Position numbers and translations under genes: made by a program
Notes under the pieces: model-generated
Told to the model about the DNA's origin: nothing
The model's input: the letters and a program-made list of their open reading frames with translations, nothing else
Database searches by the model: none
Assembly (NCBI RefSeq): GCF_017353175.1
Contig: NZ_JAFMYW010000001.1
Location: 124,001 to 188,000, forward strand
Direction of reading: 5' to 3'
DNA: 64,000 nt
Source of the DNA: Fibrella forsythiae
GTDB taxonomy: Bacteria > Bacteroidota > Bacteroidia > Cytophagales > Spirosomataceae
In this document: one piece after another, positions 28,864 to 38,436 of the stretch
How the letters are laid out: every line of letters begins with the position of its first letter
Numbering within the stretch: position 1 is the first letter of the stretch

Positions 28864-29639
28864 ATGCGACCATACATCAGGAAGGCGAATTTCGCTACAT
28901 CGACGAAGGGCAGGGCGACTGCCTGCTCTTGTTGCATGGGCTGTTTGGTGCGCTCAGTAACTGGGACGATGTAATCAATACATTTTCGCCCAACTACCGG
29001 GTTATCATTCCAGTGCTGCCCATCTACGACATGCCCATGCGGGAGGCGAGTTTAGATGGATTGGTATCGTTTGTTGAGCGTTTTGTGGCGTTCCGTAACC
29101 TGTCAGATCTAACGCTGCTTGGCAATTCACTGGGTGGGCACGTTGGTTTGCTCTATACGTTCAAACACCCGGAAGAAGTAAAACGCCTGGTGTTGACCGG
29201 TAGTTCTGGCCTCTTCGAGAACGGAATGGGAGGGTCATTCCCTAAGCGAGGAAGTTATGATTTCGTGGCTGAGCGCGTTGCCTACACGTTTTACGACCCA
29301 ACCGTGGCCACGAAGGAGCTGATCGACGAAGTGTTTGAGGTAACCAGCAGCATTCCCAAGTGTCTGAATATCGTTCAGATAGCCAAGTCGGCGCAACGCA
29401 CCAACATTGCTAAAGAGCTTTACCGGATTAAAGTGCCCACCCTACTCGTTTGGGGCCTGAACGATACGATTACGCCGCCGCATGTAGCGCATGAGTTCGA
29501 CCGGCTCATCGAGGATACAGAACTCCATTTTATCGATAAGTGCTGCCACGCCCCGATGATGGAGAACCCTGCCCGCTTTAATGCCTTGTTGAGCCAGTGG
29601 CTGGAGAAACATCCAATTGGGTCAATTATCAGTTATTAA
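28860..29639 (+). CDS. Alpha/beta hydrolase
   Basis: About 259 residues from ATG 28860, which overlaps the upstream stop. The fold is clear: oxyanion H-G-L-F-G near residue 22, nucleophile elbow G-N-S-L-G-G-H, acid in W-G-L-N-D, and the late His in C-C-H-A-P-M-M-E-N-P. No signal peptide, so cytoplasmic. The four-base overlap with trpG/pabA shows cotranscription but gives no clear substrate. Confidence 0.82.
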   Translation: MNATIHQEGEFRYIDEGQGDCLLLLHGLFGALSNWDDVINTFSPNYRVIIPVLPIYDMPMREASLDGLVSFVERFVAFRNLSDLTLLGNSLGGHVGLLYTFKHPEEVKRLVLTGSSGLFENGMGGSFPKRGSYDFVAERVAYTFYDPTVATKELIDEVFEVTSSIPKCLNIVQIAKSAQRTNIAKELYRIKVPTLLVWGLNDTITPPHVAHEFDRLIEDTELHFIDKCCHAPMMENPARFNALLSQWLEKHPIGSIISY

Positions 29640-29705
29640 TAAACAGGGATCAGTGTTCCGAAATGAACGTACCTGATCAACACTGATTCCCGTTTATTGA
29701 TAACT
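29631..29705. repeat. 27-bp inverted repeat after the hydrolase gene
   Basis: Arms 29631-29657 and 29679-29705 pair at 24 of 27 positions. The left arm overlaps the last codons of the hydrolase. It is a probable terminator for the trpG-hydrolase operon. The loop contains a GGTACGT heptamer (minus strand, 29667). Confidence 0.65.
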
Positions 29706-29773
29706 GTTCATAGATCGCTGAAACTATCGAAAATTCTTCTTAGTTTTCAGTCGACACTCATTTTACCGTTCGT

Positions 29774-30442
29774 ATGCTAGCTGTTGAACTTATCGACCCT
29801 ATGATTCCCGCGCTCAAGCCGGCAGACTCTGTTGCAGAAGCCCTGGACTGGATGCAGGAACACCACCTGACCCAATTGGCAGTGGTCGACAATAGCCAGT
29901 ATCTTGGTGTTGTGAGTGAGGATTTACTGTTGAACATCCCCGACGATGAACGTCCGATCAGCGAGGTCATGCGGTTGGCCGAAGCTGTTTATGCGACCGA
30001 AAATCAGCACCTTCTTGAACTGATTGCGCTGGCAACAGAGCACCGGCTCGATGTGCTGGCCATCCTGAACGCTGATAATGAATTTATGGGCTCTGTAGGG
30101 ACTACAGACCTGTTGCGTCAGTTTTCTCGGGAACTCGGCATTCAGGAATCGGGTGCCATTCTGGTGCTTGCCTTAGACGAACACGACTATTCAATGGCCG
30201 AGATCAGCCGGTTGATCGAAACGAATAACGTTAAAATTATCAGCAGCTATTATAGCAGCCCGGCATACGGACTTACTGATCAGGCGCGGCTAACCCTCAA
30301 ACTGAATCGGCGTGACATCACGGCCGTAGTATCAACGCTGGAGCGGTTCGGCTACACCATTGATGCGGCCTATGCCAGCGCCCCGATTGATAGCCTGGAT
30401 CAGGAACGCCTGAATGCGCTTATGCGCTTTTTGAATACATAA
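29774..30442 (+). CDS. CBS-domain protein with C-terminal ACT-like domain
   Basis: 222 residues. Two CBS motifs (about 1-125, each with a V-V/V-L hydrophobic core and G-V-V-S or G-S-V-G-T-T-D ends) form a nucleotide-sensing Bateman module. Residues about 140-215 have an ACT-like pattern (A-I-L-V-L-A-L, then A-E-I-S-R-L-I-E). It lies 101 bases upstream of NAD kinase, a pairing common in Bacteroidota, so it may sense an adenylate or NAD(P)-linked signal; that is inference. Confidence 0.78.
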   Translation: MLAVELIDPMIPALKPADSVAEALDWMQEHHLTQLAVVDNSQYLGVVSEDLLLNIPDDERPISEVMRLAEAVYATENQHLLELIALATEHRLDVLAILNADNEFMGSVGTTDLLRQFSRELGIQESGAILVLALDEHDYSMAEISRLIETNNVKIISSYYSSPAYGLTDQARLTLKLNRRDITAVVSTLERFGYTIDAAYASAPIDSLDQERLNALMRFLNT

Positions 30443-30543
30443 CTGAGTTGTAGTTGCACCTGCACGCTGGCCCACGCGTTTCCAACCCGGATACCCAAAC
30501 GTAGCCTACAACCTGCCATGTGTAACATACAACTTATTCCTTC

Positions 30544-31419
30544 ATGAAAATTGCCATTCACGGACGTACCTTTCAGGAAGCAGCGCGGCCTTTTGTTCAG
30601 TCAATGTTCGATACATTGGCAGCTCGGGGAGCCGAAGTTCAGTTGTCTGAAACGTACCGTCAATTTCTGGAATCGGCTGGCATTACGCATAATAGTCAGC
30701 TCACGTATCACACACCACAGGAGATTTTCGACGCCGACTTCGCGTTTAGCCTGGGTGGTGACGGCACATTACTCGATGTGGTCTCGCACGTTGGGCCCCG
30801 CGAAATTCCAATCGTAGGCATCAACATCGGTCGATTAGGGTTTCTGGCAACCGTATCGCCCGGAGGCATTCAGTTCATGCTCCATGCGCTGATCCATAAA
30901 AAATACACGATCGACGAGCGCTCGCTGGTCAGTGTACAGGCCGATACCGATATATTTGATGGTATCCCATTTGGGTTGAACGATTTCACGATCACACGTA
31001 CCCAGAGCTCGTCCATGATCACCGTACATACGTACCTGGACGGAGAATTCCTGAATTCGTACTGGGCAGACGGGATCATCGTTTGTACGCCCAGCGGATC
31101 AACCGGTTATTCGCTGAGTTGCGGCGGGCCGGTTTTACTGCCGCAAACGAATAATTTCATTATCACGCCAATCAGCCCGCACAATCTGAATGTGCGGCCG
31201 ATGGTGATCATGGACTCGTGTAAGCTGTCATTTGAAGTAGAAAGTCGCAGTGGCAACTTTCTGGTTGCACTGGATTCGCGCTCGAAGACGGTGGATGTGG
31301 CTACGAAACTTCATGTTCAGCGTGAACGGTTTTCGGCACGTTTGGTGAAGTTAAGTGACGACAATTTTCTGAATACACTCCGAAGTAAACTAAATTGGGG
31401 CTTCGATGTGCGAAACTGA
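30544..31419 (+). CDS. nadK: NAD kinase
   Basis: Phosphorylates NAD to NADP using ATP or polyphosphate. 291 residues with the family motifs in order: G-G-D-G-T-L-L (catalytic Asp about 73), N-I-G-R-L-G-F-L-A, L-N-D-F-T-I-T-R, D-G-I-I-V-C-T-P-S-G-S-T-G-Y-S, and P-I-S-P-H-N-L-N-V-R-P. ATG 30544 gives a standard N-terminus. Follows the CBS gene in the same orientation. Confidence 0.96.
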   Translation: MKIAIHGRTFQEAARPFVQSMFDTLAARGAEVQLSETYRQFLESAGITHNSQLTYHTPQEIFDADFAFSLGGDGTLLDVVSHVGPREIPIVGINIGRLGFLATVSPGGIQFMLHALIHKKYTIDERSLVSVQADTDIFDGIPFGLNDFTITRTQSSSMITVHTYLDGEFLNSYWADGIIVCTPSGSTGYSLSCGGPVLLPQTNNFIITPISPHNLNVRPMVIMDSCKLSFEVESRSGNFLVALDSRSKTVDVATKLHVQRERFSARLVKLSDDNFLNTLRSKLNWGFDVRN

Positions 31420-31563
31420 CAATCGTTAGAAAAACAGTAAGCAGGCCAATATTTTAAACGTAAGCCCGTTTTGAGAACATAACACCGGCGCAGGCATCCG
31501 TTCATCCGGAGCGGGCTGGTGATGGAGTGACAGGCTAACCGATTTAATTTCGTAATCAATTCC

Positions 31564-32580
31564 ATGACTTATAGACCCATTTTTACGCTGGGGATTCTGT
31601 CGGCTTTGCTGGTAGGCGGAAGCAGACACGAGGGGTACGCGCAGAGTCGATCGAATCCCCAATTTTTACCCTACTCTAAAGTAGGTTTCGGGTTAGGTAC
31701 CTCAACCTATTTTGGTGATCTTGCTGGGTACAGTCGGCCATTAAAGTCGCTTTTCACATTGCCACGCTGGAATGTTGGAGTTATGTACGGGCGTCAGTTC
31801 ACGCCGCGCATAGGGGTTCGCGCTTCCTTCACCTGGGCACGGATCACTGGCGATGACTACACCTATTCGAAAAGTGATCCGCTGACGTATTCGCCGCAAT
31901 TTGTCAGAAACCTGCATTTCAGGAACGATCTGAAAGAGTTTGCCCTGATTGGTACCTACGATTTTATTCCGGGTGGTAGAACGCCCAGAGACCGTCCGAA
32001 ACTAACACCGTATGCCTTGCTGGGAGTTGCCCTGGTTGCGCATAACCCGAAAGCGCTGACCGGCCGTGCAGCTGAGGGGCAACCCGACAGTACACAACGG
32101 TGGGTAGCCCTGCAACCGCTGGGAACAGAAGGACAAGGGCAACCTGGCTACGCTAAACCCTACTCGCTGGTAACCATTTCAGTGCCTATTGGCATTGGCG
32201 TACGGTATAAATTAAGCGAGTATCTAGATCTGGCAGCTGAAATACGGATGACGCCTACCTTCTCAGATTATCTGGACGATGTGGGCGGTAATTATCCGAA
32301 CCCAGCTGATTTGGCAACCCCATTGGCCCGGGCGTTTTCAAACCGGGGCTTTACCATAGATGCAAACGGAAATGCAACCATAAAAGAACTGTATGCAGCC
32401 CGAACTGGTGAAAGCCGACAGGCTGGTCTCAATCAGCTGACAGCTGCGGGTATCAATCCGGATGAATTTTTACAACGGGGGGGCGGAAGCCGCATACCGC
32501 TTAAAGACTCGTATCTGTTAACCAGTTTCCAGATACACTATATTATTCCGGCAAAAATCAAGTGTCCTCCGATCCGCTAA
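31564..32580 (+). CDS. DUF6089-family outer-membrane beta-barrel protein
   Basis: 338 residues with a signal peptide (about 1-26). The early G-F-G-L-G-T-S-T-Y-F-G-D-L-A segment and the strand-turn pattern (aromatic-ended strands, R-A-S-F-T-W-A-R) match the DUF6089 barrels that follow nadK in many Bacteroidota. Residues about 155-190 and 235-310 are long loops. Role unknown, envelope-associated by context with nadK/bamA loci in relatives. The next gene belongs to the same family. Confidence 0.75.
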   Translation: MTYRPIFTLGILSALLVGGSRHEGYAQSRSNPQFLPYSKVGFGLGTSTYFGDLAGYSRPLKSLFTLPRWNVGVMYGRQFTPRIGVRASFTWARITGDDYTYSKSDPLTYSPQFVRNLHFRNDLKEFALIGTYDFIPGGRTPRDRPKLTPYALLGVALVAHNPKALTGRAAEGQPDSTQRWVALQPLGTEGQGQPGYAKPYSLVTISVPIGIGVRYKLSEYLDLAAEIRMTPTFSDYLDDVGGNYPNPADLATPLARAFSNRGFTIDANGNATIKELYAARTGESRQAGLNQLTAAGINPDEFLQRGGGSRIPLKDSYLLTSFQIHYIIPAKIKCPPIR

Positions 32581-32583
32581 CCT

Positions 32584-33270
32584 GTGTCTAGACAAGTAAA
32601 AGGTATAATGGCCCGGCTCCTGGTAGTCGGGCTTTTTCTGACCCCGGTGCTGGGGTTTAGTCAGTTGATCGAGGTAGGTGGCGCATTTGGAGGCATGCTC
32701 TATACGGGAGATGTTGCGCCCGTGCTTAATCCGAAGTTTGTACGGCCGGGCGGCGGTCTGTTCTTCAGGTACAATCCTACCCGCTCGTTTGCGGCAAGGG
32801 CTCAAGTATCGCTCGGTCGAATTATCGGCACCGATAGTATTACCAATGATGCCTATCAACTGGCACGTGGGGCTGCTTTTAGAAATACGATACGGGAGGT
32901 GGCACTGCTGGGCGAATATAAATTTCGAAACTACACGCCCCTTCGCAACGTAAAGAACTGGACCCCTTACGTTTTCGGCGGGTTGGCTGTTTTTTCGCAT
33001 GGCTTACGACAGCCTGGCGACAAACCCGTTCAGATAGCATTCCCGTTAGGGGTTGGCGTGAAATACGAAATTGCCCGCCCCTGGAGTATTGGCCTGGAGT
33101 ACACTACTCGGTTTACGACGACGGATAATCTGGATGGTTTAGGAACACCACCCGCCGGAGCCCCTAAATTGAACCAGAGTGACCCGGACCGAAAAGACCA
33201 TTACACCATGGTTTTCCTGACGGTGAGCTACACGTTCTATCGGGTTTTTTGCCCACCTGGCAGTAATTGA
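32584..33270 (+). CDS. Second DUF6089-family beta-barrel protein
   Basis: 228 residues from GTG 32584, or about 220 from ATG 32608. A signal peptide follows (ending G-F-S-Q), then G-G-A-F-G-G-M-L-Y-T-G-D-V-A, the same start as its upstream neighbour, so these are diverged paralogues. Three bases separate the stop of the first from the GTG. It is shorter and lacks the long loops. Confidence 0.72.
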   Translation: MSRQVKGIMARLLVVGLFLTPVLGFSQLIEVGGAFGGMLYTGDVAPVLNPKFVRPGGGLFFRYNPTRSFAARAQVSLGRIIGTDSITNDAYQLARGAAFRNTIREVALLGEYKFRNYTPLRNVKNWTPYVFGGLAVFSHGLRQPGDKPVQIAFPLGVGVKYEIARPWSIGLEYTTRFTTTDNLDGLGTPPAGAPKLNQSDPDRKDHYTMVFLTVSYTFYRVFCPPGSN

Positions 33271-33312
33271 AAACGGGTGGTGCCGTAGTCGCCTGACGAC
33301 TATTCGTTATTT

Positions 33313-34146
33313 TTGGCAAAAAGATTCCCTGTTTTGCTGACAATTTCTACCCCTGCCTCCATTTTGCGACGATTTATTGGCTTTCTGATTGCTTTGCTTG
33401 TGGGCGGGCTGAACATCGCCTCGTCGCAGGTACCCCTTTCAGAAAATCCCGAGCCGACACCTTATCAGTACTGTCAGCGATTCAACACATTATACATTCA
33501 GATTCGGGAAGAGACCATCCTGCCAGACTCGGCCAGAGCCGCCTTTAGCCGGATCATGCTTGGCCTGCGTGAGCGCTTTCGAACAAACGTAGATTTTCCC
33601 ACCGATACCACGTCGGAAGAAGGACGCGATCGGACGGCCATGTGGTTTCCACTGAAAGGTTACTCAACAAGTGCCATTGGCGGCACACACGGCGAAGGCT
33701 ACCGGGGCACTGGATTTGACCTCTTTGATTATAATGTTCGGGGTAGCCACCCGGCGCAGGATATTTTCATTCGCGATCAGAACCAGGACTCAGTAGATGA
33801 CCGAAACGGCAAACCCGTTGATGTGCTGTCGATGTCTGATGGACTGGTTATTGCCGTTGAAACCGGCTGGACGCCCGCCCAGGAATACCGCGGCGGAAAC
33901 TGGATATGGGTGTATGACCCCGTCCGTAACGGGCTTTTCTATTACGCCCATAACAACGTTGTCAACGTGGCAATGGGCGATTGGGTACGTGCCGGACAGA
34001 AGATATCCGAAGTAGGTCGCACGGGGCTAAACGCGTACAAAGCCCGGTCTCCAACACATTTGCACCTTATGTACCTGCAACTTCAGCCAACTGGGTTGCC
34101 GCTGCCTCAAAATACCTACGCCTGGCTGCTGACAGCAAAGCGGTAA
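33313..34146 (+). CDS. Exported M23 (LytM-type) peptidase-like protein
   Basis: Peptidoglycan endopeptidase-like. No ATG is available near the front: TTG 33313 gives 277 residues, and TTG 33364 starts directly at the signal peptide (R-R-F-I-G-F-L-I-A-L-L-V). The metal-site pattern is H-P-A-Q-D-I-F near residue 144, the central Y-Y-A-H-N-N near 215, and H-L-H-L near 253. The first motif H-x-x-x-D and the last H-x-H are as in M23 enzymes, so it may be active. It probably remodels the cell wall in the periplasm. Confidence 0.78.
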   Translation: MAKRFPVLLTISTPASILRRFIGFLIALLVGGLNIASSQVPLSENPEPTPYQYCQRFNTLYIQIREETILPDSARAAFSRIMLGLRERFRTNVDFPTDTTSEEGRDRTAMWFPLKGYSTSAIGGTHGEGYRGTGFDLFDYNVRGSHPAQDIFIRDQNQDSVDDRNGKPVDVLSMSDGLVIAVETGWTPAQEYRGGNWIWVYDPVRNGLFYYAHNNVVNVAMGDWVRAGQKISEVGRTGLNAYKARSPTHLHLMYLQLQPTGLPLPQNTYAWLLTAKR

Positions 34147-34251
34147 AGGAGTTAAAAATTAAGAGTTAAAAGTCAAGAGTTGCCTCGCTAGCTTACAGGC
34201 TTATAGTTAGCGAAACAACTCTTGACTTTTAACTCTTATTTTTTAACTCCT
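34147..34251. terminator. 36-bp hairpin between convergent genes
   Basis: Arms 34147-34182 and 34216-34251 match at 35 of 36 positions, with a nested 6-bp stem (34185-34190 with 34208-34213) in the loop. It fills the gap between the stop at 34146 and the stop of the minus-strand gene at 34252. Confidence 0.8.
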
Positions 34252-34455
34252 CTATGAGTTGTTGATCAGATTGATACCGGCTCCGAAAAAGATTAGCCCT
34301 ACCAGAAATGGGGCGGCAGCGGCTCCACGCGTCACTTCAAGGCCCAATGTAGGCTTGCCGTTTGACAGGAACGCCACACAGGCAAACAGAATCACGGCGG
34401 CTCCCAGAATTGTCAGGCCCGCTCCGAATGAACGACGAAAGTTATTTTTTTCCAT
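34252..34455 (-). CDS. Small two-helix membrane protein
   Basis: 67 residues from ATG 34455 (M-E-K-N-N-F-R-R-S); a second in-frame ATG lies at 34473. Two hydrophobic helices (about 13-31 and 46-62) are separated by a short polar loop. No family recognised. It lies 28 bases after the CCA-adding enzyme gene and is probably cotranscribed. Confidence 0.55.
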   Translation of the reverse strand: MEKNNFRRSFGAGLTILGAAVILFACVAFLSNGKPTLGLEVTRGAAAAPFLVGLIFFGAGINLINNS

Positions 34456-34483
34456 AGTGGTTGCAAGAAACAAACAAATAAGA

Positions 34484-35977
34484 TTACTCTGTATCCGCTG
34501 AGGGAGCTTCGGGTTCAGGTACGTGTCTTGCTACGACAAATCCGCGCTTTTCCCCTTCAGCAATCATAAACGGATAAGCAACATCGTACCGGTTGGGAAT
34601 CAGACCCTCCAGTATCGCTTCACGAACGGCAACCTTTATGTCGCCGACTTCTTTGGAGGGCTTCAGATCAAACGTTTCCATGATCAGTTCGCCCGTAATG
34701 ATGGGCTGAAAATTTCGCAACTGGTCACGTTCTTCCAGATCGTGTAATTTTTTTTCTACCTGATCGAACCGACTCAAGTGCTTCTGTACCTTTTCGTGGT
34801 TTTTCGAGGTAATGTCCGCCCGGCATAGGGTTAAAAGCAACTCCAGATCGGGTCCAGCTTCAAAAAGCAACCTGCGCAGGGCCGAATCTGTAATGGTTTC
34901 TTTGACCAGCGGAATGGGGCGCATGTGAAGCCGAACCAATTTCTGAACCTGCTTCATATGCTCGTTGAGCGGCAATTTCAACCGCCTGAACAAGGTTGGA
35001 ACAAGCCGTGCGCCTACTTCTTCGTGACCATGGAAGGTCCAGCCAACGCGTTTATCGAAGCGCTTGGTATGTGTTTTGGCTATATCGTGTAAAATGGCCG
35101 ACCAGCGTAACCAAAGGTCGTTACTCATCCGCGCCACATTATCGAGGACCTGAAGCGTGTGGAAAAAATTGTCTTTATGTCCTTTCCCATCCACCGTTTC
35201 AACGCCTTTCAGCGCCACGAGTTCAGGCAGAATCAGGTCGAGCAACCCCGCGTGGTAGAGCAGTTTAAAGCCGTAAGACGGGGTAGGGGCCAGGATGATC
35301 TTGTTTAGCTCGTCGATAATCCGCTCCATCGAGACAATCCCCAGTCGGTCTTTCATCCGAATGATGCCATCGAAGGTATCCGGGTCAATATCAAAATTGA
35401 GTTGCGTTGCAAACCGAATGGCCCGCATCATGCGCAGTGGATCGTCGGAAAACGTCAGATCGGGCGCCAGTGGCGTGCGGATCAATCGGCGTTTCAGATC
35501 GGTTAGACCGTCAAAGGGGTCAATTACATCGCCGTATGCCGCGCCAGGTACGTTGCCGATTGCACCCGCCTGGTTCAGTCTAATGCTCATGGCATTGATT
35601 GTCAGATCACGACGGTTCTGGTCGTCGGCCAGCGTGCCATCTTCCACGATCGGCTTACGCGAATCGGACCGGTACGATTCTTTACGGGCACCCACGAACT
35701 CAACATCAACGTACCCATCTACCGGGTCATCCATTCGCAACATAGCCGTTCCGAAGTTTTGATACACGGCAACATTGACACCGGCAGCCTTACCTACCGC
35801 TTCTGCCAGGGCGATACCGCTGCCAATGCAGACAACGTCGATATCTTTCGAGGGGCGCTTCAACACCAGATCCCGAACGTACCCACCCACCACATAGGCT
35901 GGGATGTTCAGCGTCTGAGCTGCCTCGGCAATGCGCGCGAAAACAGGCTTACTAGTAAGAAAATCAGCGAAATTCAT
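34484..35977 (-). CDS. cca: CCA tRNA nucleotidyltransferase / poly(A) polymerase family, with HD domain
   Basis: Adds or repairs the 3' CCA of tRNA. ATG 35977 (M-N-F-A-D-F-L) gives about 497 residues. The nucleotidyltransferase head has V-V-G-G-Y-V-R-D-L and K-D-I-D-V-V (metal Asp pair) in the first 60 residues, then R-R-D-L-T-I-N-A-M-S and the R-R-L-I-R-T-P and D-P-L-R-M-M-R-A-I-R-F motifs. A C-terminal HD phosphohydrolase domain follows (L-H-D-I-A-K-T-H). This arrangement is usual in Bacteroidota. Single gene, divergent from nothing obvious. Confidence 0.9.
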   Translation of the reverse strand: MNFADFLTSKPVFARIAEAAQTLNIPAYVVGGYVRDLVLKRPSKDIDVVCIGSGIALAEAVGKAAGVNVAVYQNFGTAMLRMDDPVDGYVDVEFVGARKESYRSDSRKPIVEDGTLADDQNRRDLTINAMSIRLNQAGAIGNVPGAAYGDVIDPFDGLTDLKRRLIRTPLAPDLTFSDDPLRMMRAIRFATQLNFDIDPDTFDGIIRMKDRLGIVSMERIIDELNKIILAPTPSYGFKLLYHAGLLDLILPELVALKGVETVDGKGHKDNFFHTLQVLDNVARMSNDLWLRWSAILHDIAKTHTKRFDKRVGWTFHGHEEVGARLVPTLFRRLKLPLNEHMKQVQKLVRLHMRPIPLVKETITDSALRRLLFEAGPDLELLLTLCRADITSKNHEKVQKHLSRFDQVEKKLHDLEERDQLRNFQPIITGELIMETFDLKPSKEVGDIKVAVREAILEGLIPNRYDVAYPFMIAEGEKRGFVVARHVPEPEAPSADTE

Positions 35978-36060
35978 TGATACAGAGTCGTATATAGGCA
36001 AGTGCTAAGTCGCGATACTGATTTCGTGGCGCTTTTCCTGTACTACCTACGACTTAACAG

Positions 36061-36585
36061 TTATTTCCTGAGGAATTCAATTTCGCCGCCCATACCCAGC
36101 CGCAGGATCCGGGGCTTGCGGAAGTTACGCGAGGCCTCACCGATTGTATGAGTCACCACTTTACGGGCTGCATCGGGAAGCGCAAAACTCTCGAATGGAA
36201 GGGTTAGTACCGCTTTACCGAAGCCACCCAGCAGAAACTGCACATCTTCATTCAGTGATTTTCGGATGGCAATCTCAGTTTCGCCCACGCCGGCAACCAC
36301 GTTTTTGCCTTTCTGAAACAGTACAGTCAGCGGTATATCCGTGAATTCGACAAGATCAAAAGCAACGTCGGGCATTTTCTGAACATACATCACCACCTGG
36401 TCGGTATTTCTGGCCAGAACAGTCAGGTCATACGGATTTTTGGTGGCAGCTTTCAGGGCAATCAATTGCTGCACAGCGGCTTCGTTCAGCGGATCGGCGG
36501 CTACCGACCAACCCGTTTCGTCGGCTATGCCGAGGAGTTGCCCCTGCCGGAGCGCATGAATCAGTTCGCGATTATTGGGTATCAT
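36061..36585 (-). CDS. YrdC/Sua5-like protein, degenerate
   Basis: 174 residues. The front half matches the threonylcarbamoyl-AMP synthase fold: G-I-A-D-E-T-G-W-S-V-A-A-D-P, then L-I-A-L-K-A-A-T-K-N-P and I-P-L-T-V-L. In active enzymes the first segment is P-T-(D/E)-T-x-Y-G, and the middle has a conserved S-A-N motif; here Pro is replaced and S-A-N is not visible. It could be a divergent paralogue with another ligand. A full-length TsaC is expected elsewhere in the genome. Confidence 0.65.
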   Translation of the reverse strand: MIPNNRELIHALRQGQLLGIADETGWSVAADPLNEAAVQQLIALKAATKNPYDLTVLARNTDQVVMYVQKMPDVAFDLVEFTDIPLTVLFQKGKNVVAGVGETEIAIRKSLNEDVQFLLGGFGKAVLTLPFESFALPDAARKVVTHTIGEASRNFRKPRILRLGMGGEIEFLRK

Positions 36586-36649
36586 AAGCTAAATGAACCC
36601 ACAAAGCAGGGACTGGGTTCCGGGGTTAGTGAACGGCAACAAAACCTGA

Positions 36650-38278
36650 TCAGTCTGGACCAGATGATTTTGCGGTGGCTGATTTTCTGGATGCCGGCGT
36701 AGGAATTGAGTGGCTAAAGGCGTTGTAAATCAGTTTATTGACGTAGAAAAGCTCGCGGCTTTTGCTGGTATATCCTCGTTCCGGCCCAACTTTTTGATAC
36801 CCAGTTGCCAGAAAATAAGGTCCATACCAGGCAACAATACCTTCATCGGCCGCTTCCTGAACTTTCTCTTTCAGTGAACCTGCAGTCATTTTATACGGTT
36901 CGGCGGTGGTCACGACCGAGTCGCGTTCAAAGACTTCGGTCGCAATTTCACTGTCCTGTTCGTAGGCCATCACCATCCGATCGCCCTGCGCCGATACCTG
37001 CACTTTTTGCGTAAGATCCATGTCGGTCAGGTCATCGATCGGTAAACAGTTATCCCAAAGTAAGTTACCCTGCTGGTCAAACTCGCAGACAAACGCATGT
37101 GTATAGCGGTATCCATCAGATGACAACTGATTGCTACTTCCGGGAGACCCGATGACTGAACGATATCTGGACTGTGGCGTTGACACTGACCGCCATGACC
37201 GGTTAGTATAGCTTGAGATAGACCCTCTGTACTGCGGATAATACACCTCAGCTACAAGCCGAAGGCCATTTTTGGTAGGAATCAGGTCATGAACCAGCAG
37301 CCGGTAGCGGAACGTGAATTCTTTACCCAGCCGCTTCTGTTCAGCCAGACGAGCCTGCATTTTCTTTTGTCGCCTGGGTTTTAGGTAGTTGAAAAAATTC
37401 TTAAGGCTCGAAAAATCAACGTACCTGATCGCTTCGCCACGGTTGGTGGTGACGGTCAGTTTTCCTGTTTCGTTATGCCGTATGCGGGTGATGAAAATGC
37501 CCTGCGAGTAAGGTGTACAGTCGGTAGAATAGTTGCCCACAAGCAATGATTCATCGACGCTGATCGGTAAGATTTTGCCGGAAATCAGGCTATATTCAGT
37601 TCCGCCATATTCGATAACCCGTAAGGGCCGGCCATCTGGGGCGTAGGAACGCAGCGTAAACTGGCAGTTTTTCTTCAGCGTATGGGTTACCACGTGAATT
37701 TCCTGCCGGAACTCATCAACCTCCATACTCTCCAGTTCAACGTTGTTTACATAGAGTCCCTGAAAGACCCGAATGCTGTTATCGAACAACGAATAAGCCA
37801 TCACGACGGGCCTTGACCGGTAATAGCCCGCCATGTACGCCATGTTCCCCATCACTTTAAAATTTGTTGTCGTCAGACTTGAGGGCAATTTCCCCGCGTA
37901 GGTATCTACCGTACCATCGTCGAGACTGAGGCGCATGATGGTAAAATTGTCGGTATCGGTTTCCTGGGCAAGCTGAAATACGTACCTGTCATTATTGAAC
38001 GTGTGTGACGGAGAGAAATGCTCAGTCAGGGTATGCTCCACCTTCCAGCGGGTGGTCAGGGCAGTGTCTAACCGGGTATATGTATACGAATGTGGATGGC
38101 GGCTGTAGTCGTCGTGGAGATGATAGGTTAGGAGCGCTCCCTGTTCGCCAAGCGGCAGCACATGGTACTCTTCGTCAGCCGACTCTTCGATCGAGTAATC
38201 GGCACGCTTTACTGGCACCATCTGAGCAACAGCAAGCCCGGTAGCGAGCGAAAAACAAAACAGGAGAATAAGGCGCAT
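36650..38278 (-). CDS. Exported protein of unknown function
   Basis: About 542 residues from ATG 38278, chosen because a signal peptide starts there (M-R-L-I-L-L-F, ending A-V-A-Q); the upstream open frame overlaps the argS start region and has no protein character. The mature protein is beta-rich with repeated short Y/D/G motifs and no catalytic motif that I can name. It may be a propeller-like or sensor protein. Divergent from argS, with starts 158 bases apart. Confidence 0.6.
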   Translation of the reverse strand: MRLILLFCFSLATGLAVAQMVPVKRADYSIEESADEEYHVLPLGEQGALLTYHLHDDYSRHPHSYTYTRLDTALTTRWKVEHTLTEHFSPSHTFNNDRYVFQLAQETDTDNFTIMRLSLDDGTVDTYAGKLPSSLTTTNFKVMGNMAYMAGYYRSRPVVMAYSLFDNSIRVFQGLYVNNVELESMEVDEFRQEIHVVTHTLKKNCQFTLRSYAPDGRPLRVIEYGGTEYSLISGKILPISVDESLLVGNYSTDCTPYSQGIFITRIRHNETGKLTVTTNRGEAIRYVDFSSLKNFFNYLKPRRQKKMQARLAEQKRLGKEFTFRYRLLVHDLIPTKNGLRLVAEVYYPQYRGSISSYTNRSWRSVSTPQSRYRSVIGSPGSSNQLSSDGYRYTHAFVCEFDQQGNLLWDNCLPIDDLTDMDLTQKVQVSAQGDRMVMAYEQDSEIATEVFERDSVVTTAEPYKMTAGSLKEKVQEAADEGIVAWYGPYFLATGYQKVGPERGYTSKSRELFYVNKLIYNAFSHSIPTPASRKSATAKSSGPD

Positions 38279-38436
38279 AGAAATAGAGTGTCGAACAGCC
38301 AGTCTGGAAATGCTCGATATACCGAAAGCTACATCTTCTGCCTGAATTGCCCAAATGCGTAGCCCTTTCGTACTTTTGTAACTCAATACTACCGCACAGG
38401 CGGAACGTTCCGGCCCAACAGGATGGCCACACAGCA

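Noticed and set aside
38347-38436. Longer start for argS
   Set aside because: The extra residues have no ArgS character and overlap the promoter gap; ATG 38437 matches the family N-terminus.
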